From Opitutia bacterium (lineage in GTDB: Bacteria > Verrucomicrobiota > Verrucomicrobiia > Opitutales > Opitutaceae), in the NCBI GenBank assembly GCA_947474365.1, contig CANJIU010000080.1, positions 1-46,959 on the forward strand: a DNA stretch of 46,959 nucleotides, in the 5' to 3' direction. The notes under the pieces are model-generated. The model worked only from the letters and a program-made list of their open reading frames with translations. It had not been told where the DNA came from and ran no database searches. A program made the position numbers and the translations under genes. This document shows, piece after piece, positions 1 through 9,013 of this stretch; the first letter of the stretch is position 1; the number at the start of each line of letters is the position of its first letter.

Positions 1-234
1 ACAAGTTGCTCGCTCGCGCTGGGTCGGCGAAATTGAGCTTTGGATTTTGCCATCGGCACCACCCAAACAAAAGCCGGGAAGAAAGTCCCGCGAAAAATAG
101 CAATGCCCTCCGCGAGTGAAAATTACGGGGGTGAAGAAATCCGCCCTAGCGCAGGGTGGGAGACTGTTCTTCAGCCTTTACTTCCAGGCAGCAGTTGGGC
201 GATTGGTTCTGTCACCCGCATGAGATCACTCTTC

Positions 235-1269
235 ATGAAACCTCTCCTCTTCAGCCTCCTCCCGTTCGCGTTATGCGCAAACGCCGCGCCGCTTGTGTTT
301 GAAGGCACCCAGGGTCCGGGCGTGGGGCGGCACATTGTTTTTCTGGCGGGGGATCACGAGTATCGGTCCGAAGAAACGTTGCCCGCGCTCGCGCGGTTGC
401 TGGCGAAACATCACGGCTTCAAATGCACCGTGCTGTTCAATCTCGATCCGGCGACGGGCGAAATCATCCCCGGCAACTCGAATATGCCCGGCATGGAAGC
501 GCTCGACCACGCCGACCTGGCGGTCGTGTTCCTCCGCTTCCAGGCGTTTCCACGAGAGCAGATGGCGCACCTCGATGCGTACCTGAATCGGGGCGGCCCC
601 GTCGTCGGCCTCCGCACTGCGACTCATGCATTCAAGACGACGGGCACCGATCCGTTTGCGAAATACTCCTACGATTACAAGGGCACGGACTACGAACTCG
701 GCTTCGGCCATCAGGTGTTGGGGCAGACCTGGGTTGGTCACTACGGAAAAAATCACGAGCAGAGCACGCGGATCACGATCCTCGACGACAAAAAGGCGCA
801 TCCCATCCTGCGTGGGGTAAGGGATGTTTGGGTGCAGGCCGGCGGCTACGTCGGGAAACCGATCGATGGCGACGTGCTGACCATCGCGCAGCCGCTTAAC
901 GGCATGAGGCCAGACTCGCCCGTCGACGCCACCAAGCCACCGATGCCCTCGGAGTGGACGCGCACCTACCGATCCTCCTCCGGAAAAACGAGCCGCGTTT
1001 TCACGACGCTCTATGGCACGCCCGAGGACATCACGAACGAAGGCTACCGTCGTCTTGTCGTGAATGGCTGCTTTTGGGCCCTCGCCCTCGAGACTGCGAT
1101 CAAGCCCGACCTCAACATCGCGTTCGTCGGTCCCTTCAAGCCCAACACCTTTGGTCCCGGCTACGCGCTCGGCGTGAAACCCGAGATGTACGCGGGCTTC
1201 ACCAGCCCCATCCCGGCGAGCAACAACGTCAAGAAACCCGCGCCGAAGAAGGAGAAGGCGAAGAAATAA
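235..1269 (+). CDS. Secreted ThuA-domain protein
   Basis: About 344 aa. A ThuA-like (class I glutamine amidotransferase-like fold) domain runs from roughly residue 20 to 320, with the family hallmarks GRHIVFLAGDHEYRSEE near the N-terminus and a GLRTATHAF motif further on. The family takes its name from trehalose utilisation protein A of rhizobia; its precise reaction in secreted verrucomicrobial homologues is unsettled. I chose ATG 235 (MKPLLFSLLP...) because it gives a clean signal peptide ending near ANAAP; ATG 220 five codons upstream is an alternative, and the longer open frame back to base 40 has no family similarity. The C-terminus is a Lys/Pro-rich tail. The gene is convergent with the minus-strand pair that follows, overlapping its last codons by about 40 bases. 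No operon partner is visible. The family call is firm; the substrate is unknown. Confidence 0.85.
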   Translation: MKPLLFSLLPFALCANAAPLVFEGTQGPGVGRHIVFLAGDHEYRSEETLPALARLLAKHHGFKCTVLFNLDPATGEIIPGNSNMPGMEALDHADLAVVFLRFQAFPREQMAHLDAYLNRGGPVVGLRTATHAFKTTGTDPFAKYSYDYKGTDYELGFGHQVLGQTWVGHYGKNHEQSTRITILDDKKAHPILRGVRDVWVQAGGYVGKPIDGDVLTIAQPLNGMRPDSPVDATKPPMPSEWTRTYRSSSGKTSRVFTTLYGTPEDITNEGYRRLVVNGCFWALALETAIKPDLNIAFVGPFKPNTFGPGYALGVKPEMYAGFTSPIPASNNVKKPAPKKEKAKK

Positions 1270-1783
1270 TCCGAGTGTGCGCGGCCTGCCGCGCCCGCCA
1301 TCGTTGCAGACGGGTGCGTGCCTTCTCCCGTCGTTGGCTCTGCGTTTGGACCACCGGCCGGCCCCGTTTCGGTGCCCAGGTAAACTCCGAGGTCGTGAAG
1401 AGATTGCGATTCGCAAACTCCACGTGGGCGTCACGAATCAACAGCGCGCGCAGATCCGAGTCCGCCTCGAGGTGCGGAAACCAGGGCACGGGCAGAATGT
1501 AACCCGCATCCTCGACCCAACGCGGCGCCTCCATTCCGGCGCGCCGCAGCAAGTATTCGACCTGGGCGGCAAGAAAGGCGTCGGCCACCGCGCCGCCCGG
1601 GATAACCCCCGCCAATCGTGGCGGTCGATGCCAGCAGGCCCTTCGTAGACCCTCCCGCGTCGTCACGCGGCGCAGCTCGTGCAGCCAATCACGCAGATTG
1701 TGGCCGAAGTCATCGAGCGACTTCGTCCGTTGGGCCACAGACCGCGCCGTGCGAGGACGGAAGCTGAGGGCGCGTGCGCTCAC
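1229..1783 (-). CDS. Unknown protein paired with a DUF6036-like nucleotidyltransferase (possible toxin-antitoxin partner)
   Basis: About 184 aa with a GTG start. The start overlaps the stop of the upstream nucleotidyltransferase gene by four bases (GTGA at 1783-1780), so the two are translationally coupled. The protein has no signal peptide and no membrane segment. Residues 1-140 look like a folded, Trp/Arg-rich domain (RDWLHELRR, GYILPVPWFPHLEADSDLR, RDAHVEFANRNLF). The last 40 or so residues are Arg/Ser-rich and overlap the 3' end of the convergent ThuA gene, so the true family domain probably ends before them. I do not recognise the family. The pairing with a nucleotidyltransferase suggests a toxin-antitoxin or abortive-infection-type module, but this is inference from context only. 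Confidence 0.6.
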   Translation of the reverse strand: MSARALSFRPRTARSVAQRTKSLDDFGHNLRDWLHELRRVTTREGLRRACWHRPPRLAGVIPGGAVADAFLAAQVEYLLRRAGMEAPRWVEDAGYILPVPWFPHLEADSDLRALLIRDAHVEFANRNLFTTSEFTWAPKRGRPVVQTQSQRREKARTRLQRWRARQAAHTRIISSPSPSSARVS

Positions 1784-2334
1784 GGTTTTTGGCGAGCCAG
1801 GATATTCTCCAAGGTCCGCACCGTGGTGGCCGGCAGGACCGTGTCAGGGAAATACTGGTCGACGATTTTTTCCACGGTCGCGACCCTGGTGATGGTCATT
1901 TTCTTCAGCAGGAAGGCGATGTCGCCCTCATCTCCCGGATAGCCGGGCAGCGGGCGCCGGCAGGCCATTACCTTCATCGCCAGCAGGTATTTTGCGGTTG
2001 GCCGCGAGAGTTTGAGCGCCGGGCACGCGAGTTCGGGCAGATGCCATTTGAGCTTGGTTTCCGTACCGCTCACAAACTGCCGGACATCGTCATTGAGCCA
2101 GTCTTCCGCCCACCCAAACTTCGTGGCCACGCGGGCCGCGAGCCGCTTGGCCACCCCGGGTGGATGGATAATGGCATCGACATCCTTGGTGGAAGGACGC
2201 GCATCGTAGGCCAGCATCATCACCGCTCCGCCGTAGACCGCGATCTCCAAGGCAACGGCCTCCGCCTCCGCAAGCCTTCCCAATTCTTGCAGGCCGGCCA
2301 GAATGTCAGCCTTGGTCAGGCGCTTCATAGGCAT
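1780..2334 (-). CDS. DUF6036/AbiEii-like nucleotidyltransferase
   Basis: About 184 aa. It resembles the nucleotidyltransferase-fold proteins annotated as DUF6036 or AbiEii-like. It begins MPMKRLTKADILAGL, carries an AVYGGAVMMLAY segment (the GG of the nucleotidyltransferase fold) followed by STKDVDAII, where the Asp pair matches the D-x-D metal-binding position, and then a helical C-terminal half with KYLLAMKVMACR. In such pairs the enzyme is thought to modify nucleic acid or partner proteins by nucleotidyl transfer; this is family knowledge, not shown here. The start may be ATG 2334 or the second ATG at 2328. An 8-bp perfect inverted repeat covers the start region, suggesting autoregulation. 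It is the first gene of a two-gene operon. Confidence 0.7.
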   Translation of the reverse strand: MPMKRLTKADILAGLQELGRLAEAEAVALEIAVYGGAVMMLAYDARPSTKDVDAIIHPPGVAKRLAARVATKFGWAEDWLNDDVRQFVSGTETKLKWHLPELACPALKLSRPTAKYLLAMKVMACRRPLPGYPGDEGDIAFLLKKMTITRVATVEKIVDQYFPDTVLPATTVRTLENILARQKP

Positions 2335-2349
2335 AATTTTGAATTATGC
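2331..2349 (-). promoter_or_regulatory. Inverted repeat over the nucleotidyltransferase start, candidate autoregulatory operator
   Basis: GCATAATT-ttg-AATTATGC is a perfect 8-bp inverted repeat with a 3-base centre, AT-rich in GC-rich surroundings. Read on the minus strand, CATAAT (plus positions 2343-2348) matches the -10 consensus at five of six positions and would place transcription initiation about at the ATG at 2334, implying a leaderless message. A palindrome over the -10 and start is what an autorepressed toxin-antitoxin operon would show. The repeat is seen directly; its role is inferred. Confidence 0.45.
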
Positions 2350-2475
2350 GTTTCACAGTTGATGGCGAGCCGAAACCGCCGGTGGAGACCATGGCCGGCT
2401 GGTGACGGAGAAATCGATCTCAAATCCCTGGTGGGGCGATGACGCAGGACCAGCGCGGAGCTCAATCCGTACTCG

Positions 2476-3528
2476 TCACGTCGAGCGCTTTTTCCCCAGG
2501 CGTAACGCCGGCGGCACCCATCGTCCGGGGAACAACATCATTCGCGGCAAGTCGGGCGCACCAGTTTCATTGGCGTTGAGTTGTGCGACCACGAGGTCCA
2601 CCGCGTGTCCGGCGACGCGGTCCTGACGCTGATCAATTCCGCCGATGCCGCGCGGGGTCTCCTTGCTCCAATAGAGCGTCACACGGGGAATCCTCAGTTC
2701 CTTTGCCATCTTGCCCAGCCCTGGCAAATCCAGCAGGTCGGCATGGCTGACCACCAACGCATCCGGGCGCACCGCCCGCAGCCACGGCCCGACGTCGGCA
2801 GTGTCGTCGCGGGACACGACCCGGACCAGACTGCGCGCGGACACGGGTTGGGGGAAGTGAGCCCAGAACGCCGCCACATAGGCATGTTTGTTTCGTTCGT
2901 GGACCGTCGCCTCGATCACCGCCGCCGGCCGCTTGCAGTCGATTTTGGCGAGCTCCGATAGCACCAATCGCATCGCGAGATAATGATGATGCCCCGCATG
3001 ATGCAGCTCGGGCGTCCACGTGACATTCCCGATTACCGCTGGAGAAAAATGCCGCCAGTCCCACTTGAGCGTGACCGTCGCCTCCGCGTTGGTGACGGGG
3101 GAGAGCACCACGCCGACGATGCCCCGCGCCCGGAGGATTTGCTCAAGGCGCTGGTCCGTCATCCCCGGGTCGCACGTCCAGAATTCCTCCAGCGCAAACC
3201 CCATCTGTCCCGCCCGTTCCCGCGCGCCGGCAAAAACCCTGCGCAGGAACGAATTCTGCCGGGCCTCGGCGCGGTTCGTGTGCACCCAGACAAAGGCCAA
3301 ACGCTCCCGGGGCGCCGGCGACTGCGCCCCGCGGATATGGGCCATGAGGCTGGCGACGCGCGGATTTGGCCGGTAGCCCAGTTCGCGCGCGGCGGCGGCC
3401 ACCCGTTCGCGCGTTTCGACGGGGATTTTGGGACTTTGGCGCAGAGCGTAAGACACGGTGGCCAGCGAGAGTCCGGCCCGTTTGGCGACGTTCTTGAGGG
3501 CGACGACCGGCATGGGGGTGGTTGCCAT
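2476..3528 (-). CDS. LacI/GalR-family transcriptional regulator
   Basis: About 350 aa from ATG 3528 (MATTPMPVVALKN...); ATG 3546 would add six residues. The N-terminal helix-turn-helix and hinge are typical of LacI: NVAKRAGLSLATVSYALR, then a hinge ending ELGYRPNP. A periplasmic-binding-protein-like effector domain follows (RERLAFVWVHTNR, then VVSHADLLDLPGLG and GGIDQRQDRVAGHAVDLV near the C-terminus). It should bind an operator and respond to a sugar or oligosaccharide. It is divergently transcribed from the TonB-dependent receptor at 3673, so that receptor is its likeliest target, possibly with the glycan locus downstream. A perfect 8-bp inverted repeat covers its start. A second, decayed LacI gene at 20.3-20.7 kb aligns well with it. 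Confidence 0.9.
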   Translation of the reverse strand: MATTPMPVVALKNVAKRAGLSLATVSYALRQSPKIPVETRERVAAAARELGYRPNPRVASLMAHIRGAQSPAPRERLAFVWVHTNRAEARQNSFLRRVFAGARERAGQMGFALEEFWTCDPGMTDQRLEQILRARGIVGVVLSPVTNAEATVTLKWDWRHFSPAVIGNVTWTPELHHAGHHHYLAMRLVLSELAKIDCKRPAAVIEATVHERNKHAYVAAFWAHFPQPVSARSLVRVVSRDDTADVGPWLRAVRPDALVVSHADLLDLPGLGKMAKELRIPRVTLYWSKETPRGIGGIDQRQDRVAGHAVDLVVAQLNANETGAPDLPRMMLFPGRWVPPALRLGKKRST

Positions 3529-3546
3529 GGTGAACGATTTCACCAT
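3527..3546. promoter_or_regulatory. Inverted repeat at the LacI gene start, candidate operator
   Basis: ATGGTGAA-cgat-TTCACCAT is a perfect 8-bp inverted repeat with a 4-base centre, placed between the two possible LacI start codons and next to the divergent intergenic region of 126 bases leading to the receptor gene. Size and symmetry fit a LacI-family operator; binding is not shown. Confidence 0.4.
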
Positions 3547-3672
3547 CTAACGGTTTGAGGGCAACCGGAAACACCAGCTCACTCTGACCATTGCCGCGCC
3601 CGGCCGCAGCCGGTAATTGAATCCCTGCACGGCGTCAGTCTCTCCGTAGTCTTGTCAACAACCCTGCTATCC

Positions 3673-5979
3673 ATGAAGTTCTCCGTCGTCTCCATCGCGC
3701 CGCTGGCGCTCTCCTTTGCCGTCTTTCTGGCGCACCTTCCGCTCCGCGGTCAGGCGGCCAACCCAAGCACCAAGCCGGCCGTCGACGACGAAATCCTGCG
3801 GCTCAGTGTGTTTGAGGTAACGACGGAGTCCGATCGCGGCCTCCTGTCCACCAACGCCGTCTCGGCGACGAAGAACAACACGCCGATCAAGGACATCCCG
3901 GGGAATATTTACGTGCTCAACGAAGCTTTCATCCAGGACCAGATCCCGTTCGATCTTAATGACATCCTCCGCTTCGCACCCGGGGTGAACCTCGACGGCG
4001 ACTATCGCAATGAAACCTACCAGATTCGCGGTTTTGCCGGAGGACTGCCTCTGGCGGACGGATTCACGATCTCCCGCTCGTTTCCGACCGAACAATCCGC
4101 AGTCGAGCGGGTGGAGGTGTTGCAGGGGCCCGCGGGGATCCTCTTCGGCAACGTCGCGGGCGTCGGTGGCATCGTGAACCGCATCATGAAAAAACCTTCG
4201 TTCAAGGCGGCATCTTCGCTTGGCGTATCCTACCGCAACGACTCCACCAACCTGCGCCTCGTTTACGACTCCACCGGACCCATTGGCCAGAGCAAGAAAT
4301 TCGCCTACCGGCTCATCGCCGCCGTGCAGCACACGGACGGTCTCATGGATTTTGTGAAGACCGAGCGCCAATTCATCCGCCCGACGCTGCTCTGGAAAAT
4401 CAGCGACCGAACCAAGCTCACGGTTGAACCCGACATCACCTGGCAACGCACCGTGATCGGGTATCGCTACGACTACTTCGATCGTTCGGCCAACGGCGCG
4501 ATCATTCGCGTCCCAACCGGCAGCAACCCCGCTGAGAGCTACTGGCACACCAACAACAAAAAATACTCGGTGATGACGACTTTCACCCATCAGTTCGCGG
4601 CCGATTGGGTCTTCCGGGCCGCGACCTTCACCACCTTCAATTTCCTCTTTGATGACGACCCCCGCCTGGCCACTGCGCTCAATGGTGACAATCGCACGAT
4701 CAACCGCGGTGCCGCCGATGCCGCCAACGGCTATCCCGTCGGGTTCGTGCAGCAGCAGGAGCGCTATGTCGGCAATTATTACCTGCAGGCGGATCTGTCC
4801 GGAAAGTTCAAGCTCGGCTCCACCGTTTTTCGTCCCGTCACGGGCGTGGAGTGGAAACTGGACCCAAATCAAATCAGTGTCCGACGCACGCAGGGTGGTC
4901 TGGGCGGCATCTCCAATGCGCCACTCGATCTGTTTGCGCCGCGTTACGGTCAGTTTGCGTATCCCGCCGCCATTGTCACCTACGATCAGCAGCAGAACAC
5001 CACCGATGCACGCGGCGCCTACCTGAACAATCAGGTCAACCTCTTCGACGACCGCCTCAAGCTCGTCGCCGGCATCCGGTTCATCAAGTCCGAGACCTCG
5101 AACCGCACGCGCCGCCGCCAGGACGCGGAGAATTTCGCTGCGGCGCGGGCCGGACGCTCCGCGCTCGACACCAAGACCACCGGACATTCCGACTGGGACA
5201 ACACCAAGCGCTTTGGCGCCGTTTACGATGTGACCAAGTCCCTCGGCGTTTTCGCCGGCTACTCCGAATCCTACGAGGCGCGCACCACGACCAACAACCT
5301 GGGAGAGATCCTTGCTCCTGGGATCGGCGAGCAGAGAGAGGCCGGCATGAAAACCGGGTTTCTCGACGGCCGGATCACCTCGACCGTGTCTTACTACGAA
5401 CTGACCCAGACGAATAACATCCTCTCCTATGCAACCGGCACCACCGGGCCCCGCGGTGAAACGTCGGCGGCAGTCGGCCAGGTGGAGGCGAAGGGCTGGG
5501 ATGTGAGCGGTGTCGTGAGCGTGACGGATGGACTTCAGTTTCTCCCCGGGTTCTCGCGTACCAAGGCCGTCACCCTCGTCGGCGGCAGCCTCACCGCCGC
5601 GGGCGGCTCCACCACCAGCAATCTTGAGATCAGCAAGTATCCGCGCAACGTCGCGAAGCTTTACGGCAAATACTCGTTCAAGGGCGGCGTGCTCAACGGG
5701 CTCAGCGTCAACGGCGGGTTTGTCTATACGGACAGTGTAAACGAAGGCGTGTTGACGGGCCTCGCGCCGTTTCCGACCGCCAATCGCTCCAATTCGATCA
5801 TCCCGTCGTCGACCGTTTGGAATCTCGGCGCGAGCCTCTGGCGCAAGGGCTGGGGGTACAGCGTAAAGGTCGATAACATCACCAATCTCCGCTACTACAT
5901 CCCGTCCGCGAGCAGCAACACCCGCGCCCTCATCGGCCTGCCGCGCGTCGTCTCCTTCGACGTGACGCGCAAGTTCTGA
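3673..5979 (+). CDS. TonB-dependent outer-membrane receptor
   Basis: About 768 aa, the usual length for a siderophore-type TBDT without an N-terminal carboxypeptidase-like domain. A signal peptide spans residues 1-28. A short TonB-box-like stretch (LRLSVFEVT) follows, then the plug from about 65 to 180 (SATKNNTPIKDIPGNIYVL, DILRFAPGV, YQIRGF, VERVEVLQGPAGILFGN), then a beta-barrel ending in VTRKF with a terminal Phe, the outer-membrane assembly signal. ATG 3673 is chosen over an in-frame TTG at 3652 because it starts the signal peptide directly. It imports an unknown ligand using TonB energy. No SusD partner is present. It is divergent from the LacI regulator, which suggests a saccharide ligand. 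A strong terminator follows. Confidence 0.9.
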   Translation: MKFSVVSIAPLALSFAVFLAHLPLRGQAANPSTKPAVDDEILRLSVFEVTTESDRGLLSTNAVSATKNNTPIKDIPGNIYVLNEAFIQDQIPFDLNDILRFAPGVNLDGDYRNETYQIRGFAGGLPLADGFTISRSFPTEQSAVERVEVLQGPAGILFGNVAGVGGIVNRIMKKPSFKAASSLGVSYRNDSTNLRLVYDSTGPIGQSKKFAYRLIAAVQHTDGLMDFVKTERQFIRPTLLWKISDRTKLTVEPDITWQRTVIGYRYDYFDRSANGAIIRVPTGSNPAESYWHTNNKKYSVMTTFTHQFAADWVFRAATFTTFNFLFDDDPRLATALNGDNRTINRGAADAANGYPVGFVQQQERYVGNYYLQADLSGKFKLGSTVFRPVTGVEWKLDPNQISVRRTQGGLGGISNAPLDLFAPRYGQFAYPAAIVTYDQQQNTTDARGAYLNNQVNLFDDRLKLVAGIRFIKSETSNRTRRRQDAENFAAARAGRSALDTKTTGHSDWDNTKRFGAVYDVTKSLGVFAGYSESYEARTTTNNLGEILAPGIGEQREAGMKTGFLDGRITSTVSYYELTQTNNILSYATGTTGPRGETSAAVGQVEAKGWDVSGVVSVTDGLQFLPGFSRTKAVTLVGGSLTAAGGSTTSNLEISKYPRNVAKLYGKYSFKGGVLNGLSVNGGFVYTDSVNEGVLTGLAPFPTANRSNSIIPSSTVWNLGASLWRKGWGYSVKVDNITNLRYYIPSASSNTRALIGLPRVVSFDVTRKF

Positions 5980-6012
5980 CCCGACGGGTCCGCCAGGTCT
6001 AGGCTCTCCTCG

Positions 6013-6050
6013 GCCCGTGCGTACTTCTTCGTCGCGCGCGGGCATTTTTT
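6013..6050 (+). terminator. Rho-independent terminator after the first TonB-dependent receptor
   Basis: A 9-bp stem (left arm 6013-6021 gcccgtgcg, right arm 6035-6043 cgcgcgggc, one G-T wobble) with a 13-base loop is followed by A and six Ts at 6045-6050. It lies 34 bases after the receptor stop and is the clearest intrinsic terminator I see in the window. It isolates the receptor from the gene at 6172. Confidence 0.75.
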
Positions 6051-6171
6051 CGATTGGAACCATCCCTGGCGGCGCAACGTTCGGAACGGGAACGGCGCAG
6101 TGGCGTCGAGGTTTGCTCGCATTTTTTTCACTGGAAAACCGTTCCCTTTCGATTCGGGTGATCCGCGAAAG

Positions 6172-6849
6172 ATGAAAACCTCCGCACGAATCATCACCGC
6201 GGCCCTCGTTTGCTGTCTCGGCGCCCGCTTGGTTTCGGCCGAACTACCGACGAAATTGGAAAAACCCGTCGCCCCGATCGCCGCCGATCCACAGCTGCCC
6301 CGCCTGGGGCTCATTGTGAGCGAAGATTTTTCCCGCTCTGACGCCGTCGCCAACTGGCGTTGGGGCGCGGGAAAATGGACGGTTGCGGACGGAGTCCTCC
6401 GCGGCACCGAAACCCCTGAGCGCAAGCACCCGGCGGGCATTGCCTGTCAACGCGCTTACCACGACGCTGAAATCCAGTTTCGCTTCCAGTTCGCCGGCGG
6501 CACGACCGCCTTTCTTCTTTTGCGCAACAAATTCGGCAACCTCTGCCGGGTCACCATTTCCCCATCCAGCCTGACGATTACGAAGGACAAGCCGAATATC
6601 CCGGCCAACTCCGCGGAGCAAACGGTCGTCCTTGGCAAAACGCCGCTGACGCTTAAGACCGGCGAGTGGTATTCCGTCACGACGCTGGTCCGCGGTGAGG
6701 AGTTTGTCGCCTCGGTGCTGGGGCACGCCACGATCTCCGGTCGCCATCCCGCCATTGACGTGGAGAAAACGGAGATCGAGTTCCTCGCAAGCGGCGACTC
6801 GATCCTTTTCGACGATCTGCGCGCCACTGCACCGTTGCTGAGCCGATGA
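6172..6849 (+). CDS. Secreted concanavalin-A-like (DUF1080/LamG-type) protein
   Basis: About 225 aa. A signal peptide (MKTSARIITAALVCCLGARLVSA) precedes one beta-sandwich domain with the pattern of the DUF1080/laminin-G superfamily: a start like LIVSEDFSRSDAVANWRWG, a KWTVADGVLRGTE strand pair, then FRFQFAGGTTAFLLLRN and a closing FDDLRA. DUF1080 members are 3-keto-disaccharide hydrolases or glycan-binding domains. This protein is at the short end of the range and I see no defining catalytic residues, so it may be purely carbohydrate-binding. The upstream in-frame codons from 6100 are not a plausible leader; ATG 6172 gives the signal peptide. It stands alone between the TBDT terminator and the convergent kinase gene. 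Confidence 0.7.
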   Translation: MKTSARIITAALVCCLGARLVSAELPTKLEKPVAPIAADPQLPRLGLIVSEDFSRSDAVANWRWGAGKWTVADGVLRGTETPERKHPAGIACQRAYHDAEIQFRFQFAGGTTAFLLLRNKFGNLCRVTISPSSLTITKDKPNIPANSAEQTVVLGKTPLTLKTGEWYSVTTLVRGEEFVASVLGHATISGRHPAIDVEKTEIEFLASGDSILFDDLRATAPLLSR

Positions 6850-7075
6850 ATCCTCCCGTCGCCTGGTTTCCCGCGATCGTGCCGTTGTTCAGGAGCTTTT
6901 CCCAAACGCCTGCCGCTCGCGACCCCGGACGTTCGACTTTCCGCCCCGCGGGCCTCTGCGGTCCCAAGCCACCCTGCACAACGGGGGGGCAGGTAAACCC
7001 ACGTTCACGCCTCTCGTGAATTCGATTGTTTCTGCTGCCGCTACGCCACGGGGCCAAGGGACCTTTCGGAGCGAT

Positions 7076-9013
7076 TCACCCGGCGGAATTCAACCGACGG
7101 AGCTGCCGGCTGATTGCCGCCAGCAGCATTGCTGGTTCATACGGCTTGGTCAAAAACTCGGCGATGAAACCGGCTTCAATTTCCGAGCTGCGGCCTGCGG
7201 GCTCCAGGCCACTCGAGGCGATAACCCTCACATTTGGATCCAAGCGGCGCAGCGCGCGAGCGAGGGCGAGGCCGTCCATCACGGGCATCATTACGTCGGT
7301 CACGACAATTTTTACCAGGGGCCGGTGGGTCGTAAAAATCTCAAGTGCCTGCTTCCCGTCATTCGCCGTTAGCACGCGGTAGCCATGTCGTTCTAGGCCG
7401 ATGCGAATTGCCGTGATAATCGCCACTTCGTCGTCGACCGCGAGAACCGTCTCTCCGCCACCATCGGCAAAGCCGTCGGTATTGGATTCCGCCGCGGCGC
7501 AGCTGCCGCCGGGGGCGGCGGGGAGATAGGCATTAAAGGCTGTGCCGTGCCCGGGTTCGCTGTAGACGGTGAGAAACCCTCCGTGGCTCTTGATTATCCC
7601 GAGCACGGTCGAAAGTCCAAGGCCCGTTCCCTGGCCAAGTGCCTTGGTGGTGAAAAAAGGATCGAAAATGCGATCGATGATTTCCCGGGGAATGCCCTGT
7701 CCGGAGTCGCGCACCGTGATCACCACGTAGGGACCGTCGACTGCCTCCGCTCCGAACATCGTTTCATGTTTTGTCAGTCGCACGTTTTTCGCCGTGACCG
7801 AGAGGGTGCCGCCTTTGGGCATCGCGTCGCGCGCATTGATGCAGAGATTCAGCAGGACCTGGTGCAATTGCGTCGCATCGGCCACGACCATCCAAAGGTC
7901 ACTCTCGACCGTTTCCTGCACCAAGATTTTGCGGGGAAATGTCTCCCGCGCGATGACGACCATTTCCTTGATCAGTTGCGGCACCTGCACATTCACGCGT
8001 TTGCCGTCCATGCCGCGGCTAAACGCCAGCAACTGTTTGATGATATCGGCGCCGCGATGGGCCGATTTTTCGATCAGGAGGAGGAGCTCGCGGTCCTTGG
8101 GATTGGCGATCTTGTCGCGGAGCAGGCTCGCCGCCATCAGGACCGGCGAGAGAATATTGTTGAGGTCGTGCGCTATGCCACTCGACAGCGTGCCGATCGC
8201 CTCAAGCCGCTGCACGCGCAGGAGCTTTTTCTCCAGGAACTTCTTTTCGGTGATGTCGGTGATGAACGTGAGTCGAGCGCGTGGTTGGCCGGCCTCATCC
8301 CGCACCAACGTGATGCGGCAATCGACGGTGAGTTTGTGTCCTTCCCGGGATTGCGCTTGAAACTCGCCGCTCCAGAACCCGTCGCGGGCAACCGCCGCAT
8401 GGAAGGTGGCGACAAGGGCGAGATCGGTCAGGCCGAGCAATTGCTCGGGTGAACGGCCGAGAGCCTCTGCGGCCGTCCAACCAAACATTTTGGCAACTGC
8501 GGGATTCCAGAGGGAAACCTCGTTGGCGAGGCTCACGATGACCACGCCCTCGTGGGACGCGGAAAGAATTTCGTTCTGTTCGCGAAGTTGGCGCGTCACG
8601 GCCTTGCGGGCGGTGATGTCGCGAATGTTGCACTGAATCACTTTCTCGCCGTTCACCAAATAGACGTTGCTGACAAACTCCACGTCGATCCGGCGGCCAT
8701 CGGCCGTTTCCAGCGGTTTGTCTTCATAGCGGACGTATTCGTTGGTCTGCAGTTCGACGAATCGCGCCTGGTTCGCAACGATGTCGCGGAAGAACCCGAG
8801 CTCCCAGATGGTCTTGCCGAGGAATTCATCCCGCGTGAACCCCAGCCGCTCGATTAGGTATGGATTCACATCAACCACCATGCCGGACTCGGCATCGAGG
8901 ATGAGGATTCCGTCTCTCGCCGACTCAAAGAGGCGCCGATAGCGAAGTTCGGAGGCGAGGAGCAGCGTCTGGGCGTCTTTTGGGGGTGAATTGTCCGGTG
9001 TGGCGGTAGACAT
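7076..9013 (-). CDS. PAS-PAS hybrid histidine kinase with C-terminal receiver domain
   Basis: About 645 aa with no membrane segment, so probably cytoplasmic. First PAS about 22-135 (RYRRLFESARDGILILDAES, ending CNIRDITARK); second PAS about 145-258 (NEILSASHEGVVIVSL, ending ITDITEKK). HisKA has phospho-acceptor His282 in SGIAHDLNNILSP. The ATPase domain shows the N-box NLCINARDAM, the G1 box DSGQG and the G2 box GTGLGLS. The receiver starts near 522 with acidic pair DDE at 527-529, phospho-acceptor Asp573 (VVTDVMMP) and Lys623 (LTKPYEP). ATG 9013 is chosen; ATG 9034 sits flush against a GGAGGT and would add seven residues, so the start is uncertain. The more upstream open frame is antisense to the GH16 gene. 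It is divergent from the GH16 operon; no separate output regulator lies next to it. Confidence 0.9.
   Translation of the reverse strand: MSTATPDNSPPKDAQTLLLASELRYRRLFESARDGILILDAESGMVVDVNPYLIERLGFTRDEFLGKTIWELGFFRDIVANQARFVELQTNEYVRYEDKPLETADGRRIDVEFVSNVYLVNGEKVIQCNIRDITARKAVTRQLREQNEILSASHEGVVIVSLANEVSLWNPAVAKMFGWTAAEALGRSPEQLLGLTDLALVATFHAAVARDGFWSGEFQAQSREGHKLTVDCRITLVRDEAGQPRARLTFITDITEKKFLEKKLLRVQRLEAIGTLSSGIAHDLNNILSPVLMAASLLRDKIANPKDRELLLLIEKSAHRGADIIKQLLAFSRGMDGKRVNVQVPQLIKEMVVIARETFPRKILVQETVESDLWMVVADATQLHQVLLNLCINARDAMPKGGTLSVTAKNVRLTKHETMFGAEAVDGPYVVITVRDSGQGIPREIIDRIFDPFFTTKALGQGTGLGLSTVLGIIKSHGGFLTVYSEPGHGTAFNAYLPAAPGGSCAAAESNTDGFADGGGETVLAVDDEVAIITAIRIGLERHGYRVLTANDGKQALEIFTTHRPLVKIVVTDVMMPVMDGLALARALRRLDPNVRVIASSGLEPAGRSSEIEAGFIAEFLTKPYEPAMLLAAISRQLRRLNSAG

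Noticed and set aside
3667..6063. A 798-codon open frame on the minus strand over the first receptor
   Set aside because: Antisense shadow; it also runs through the receptor's terminator, and no protein family is visible.
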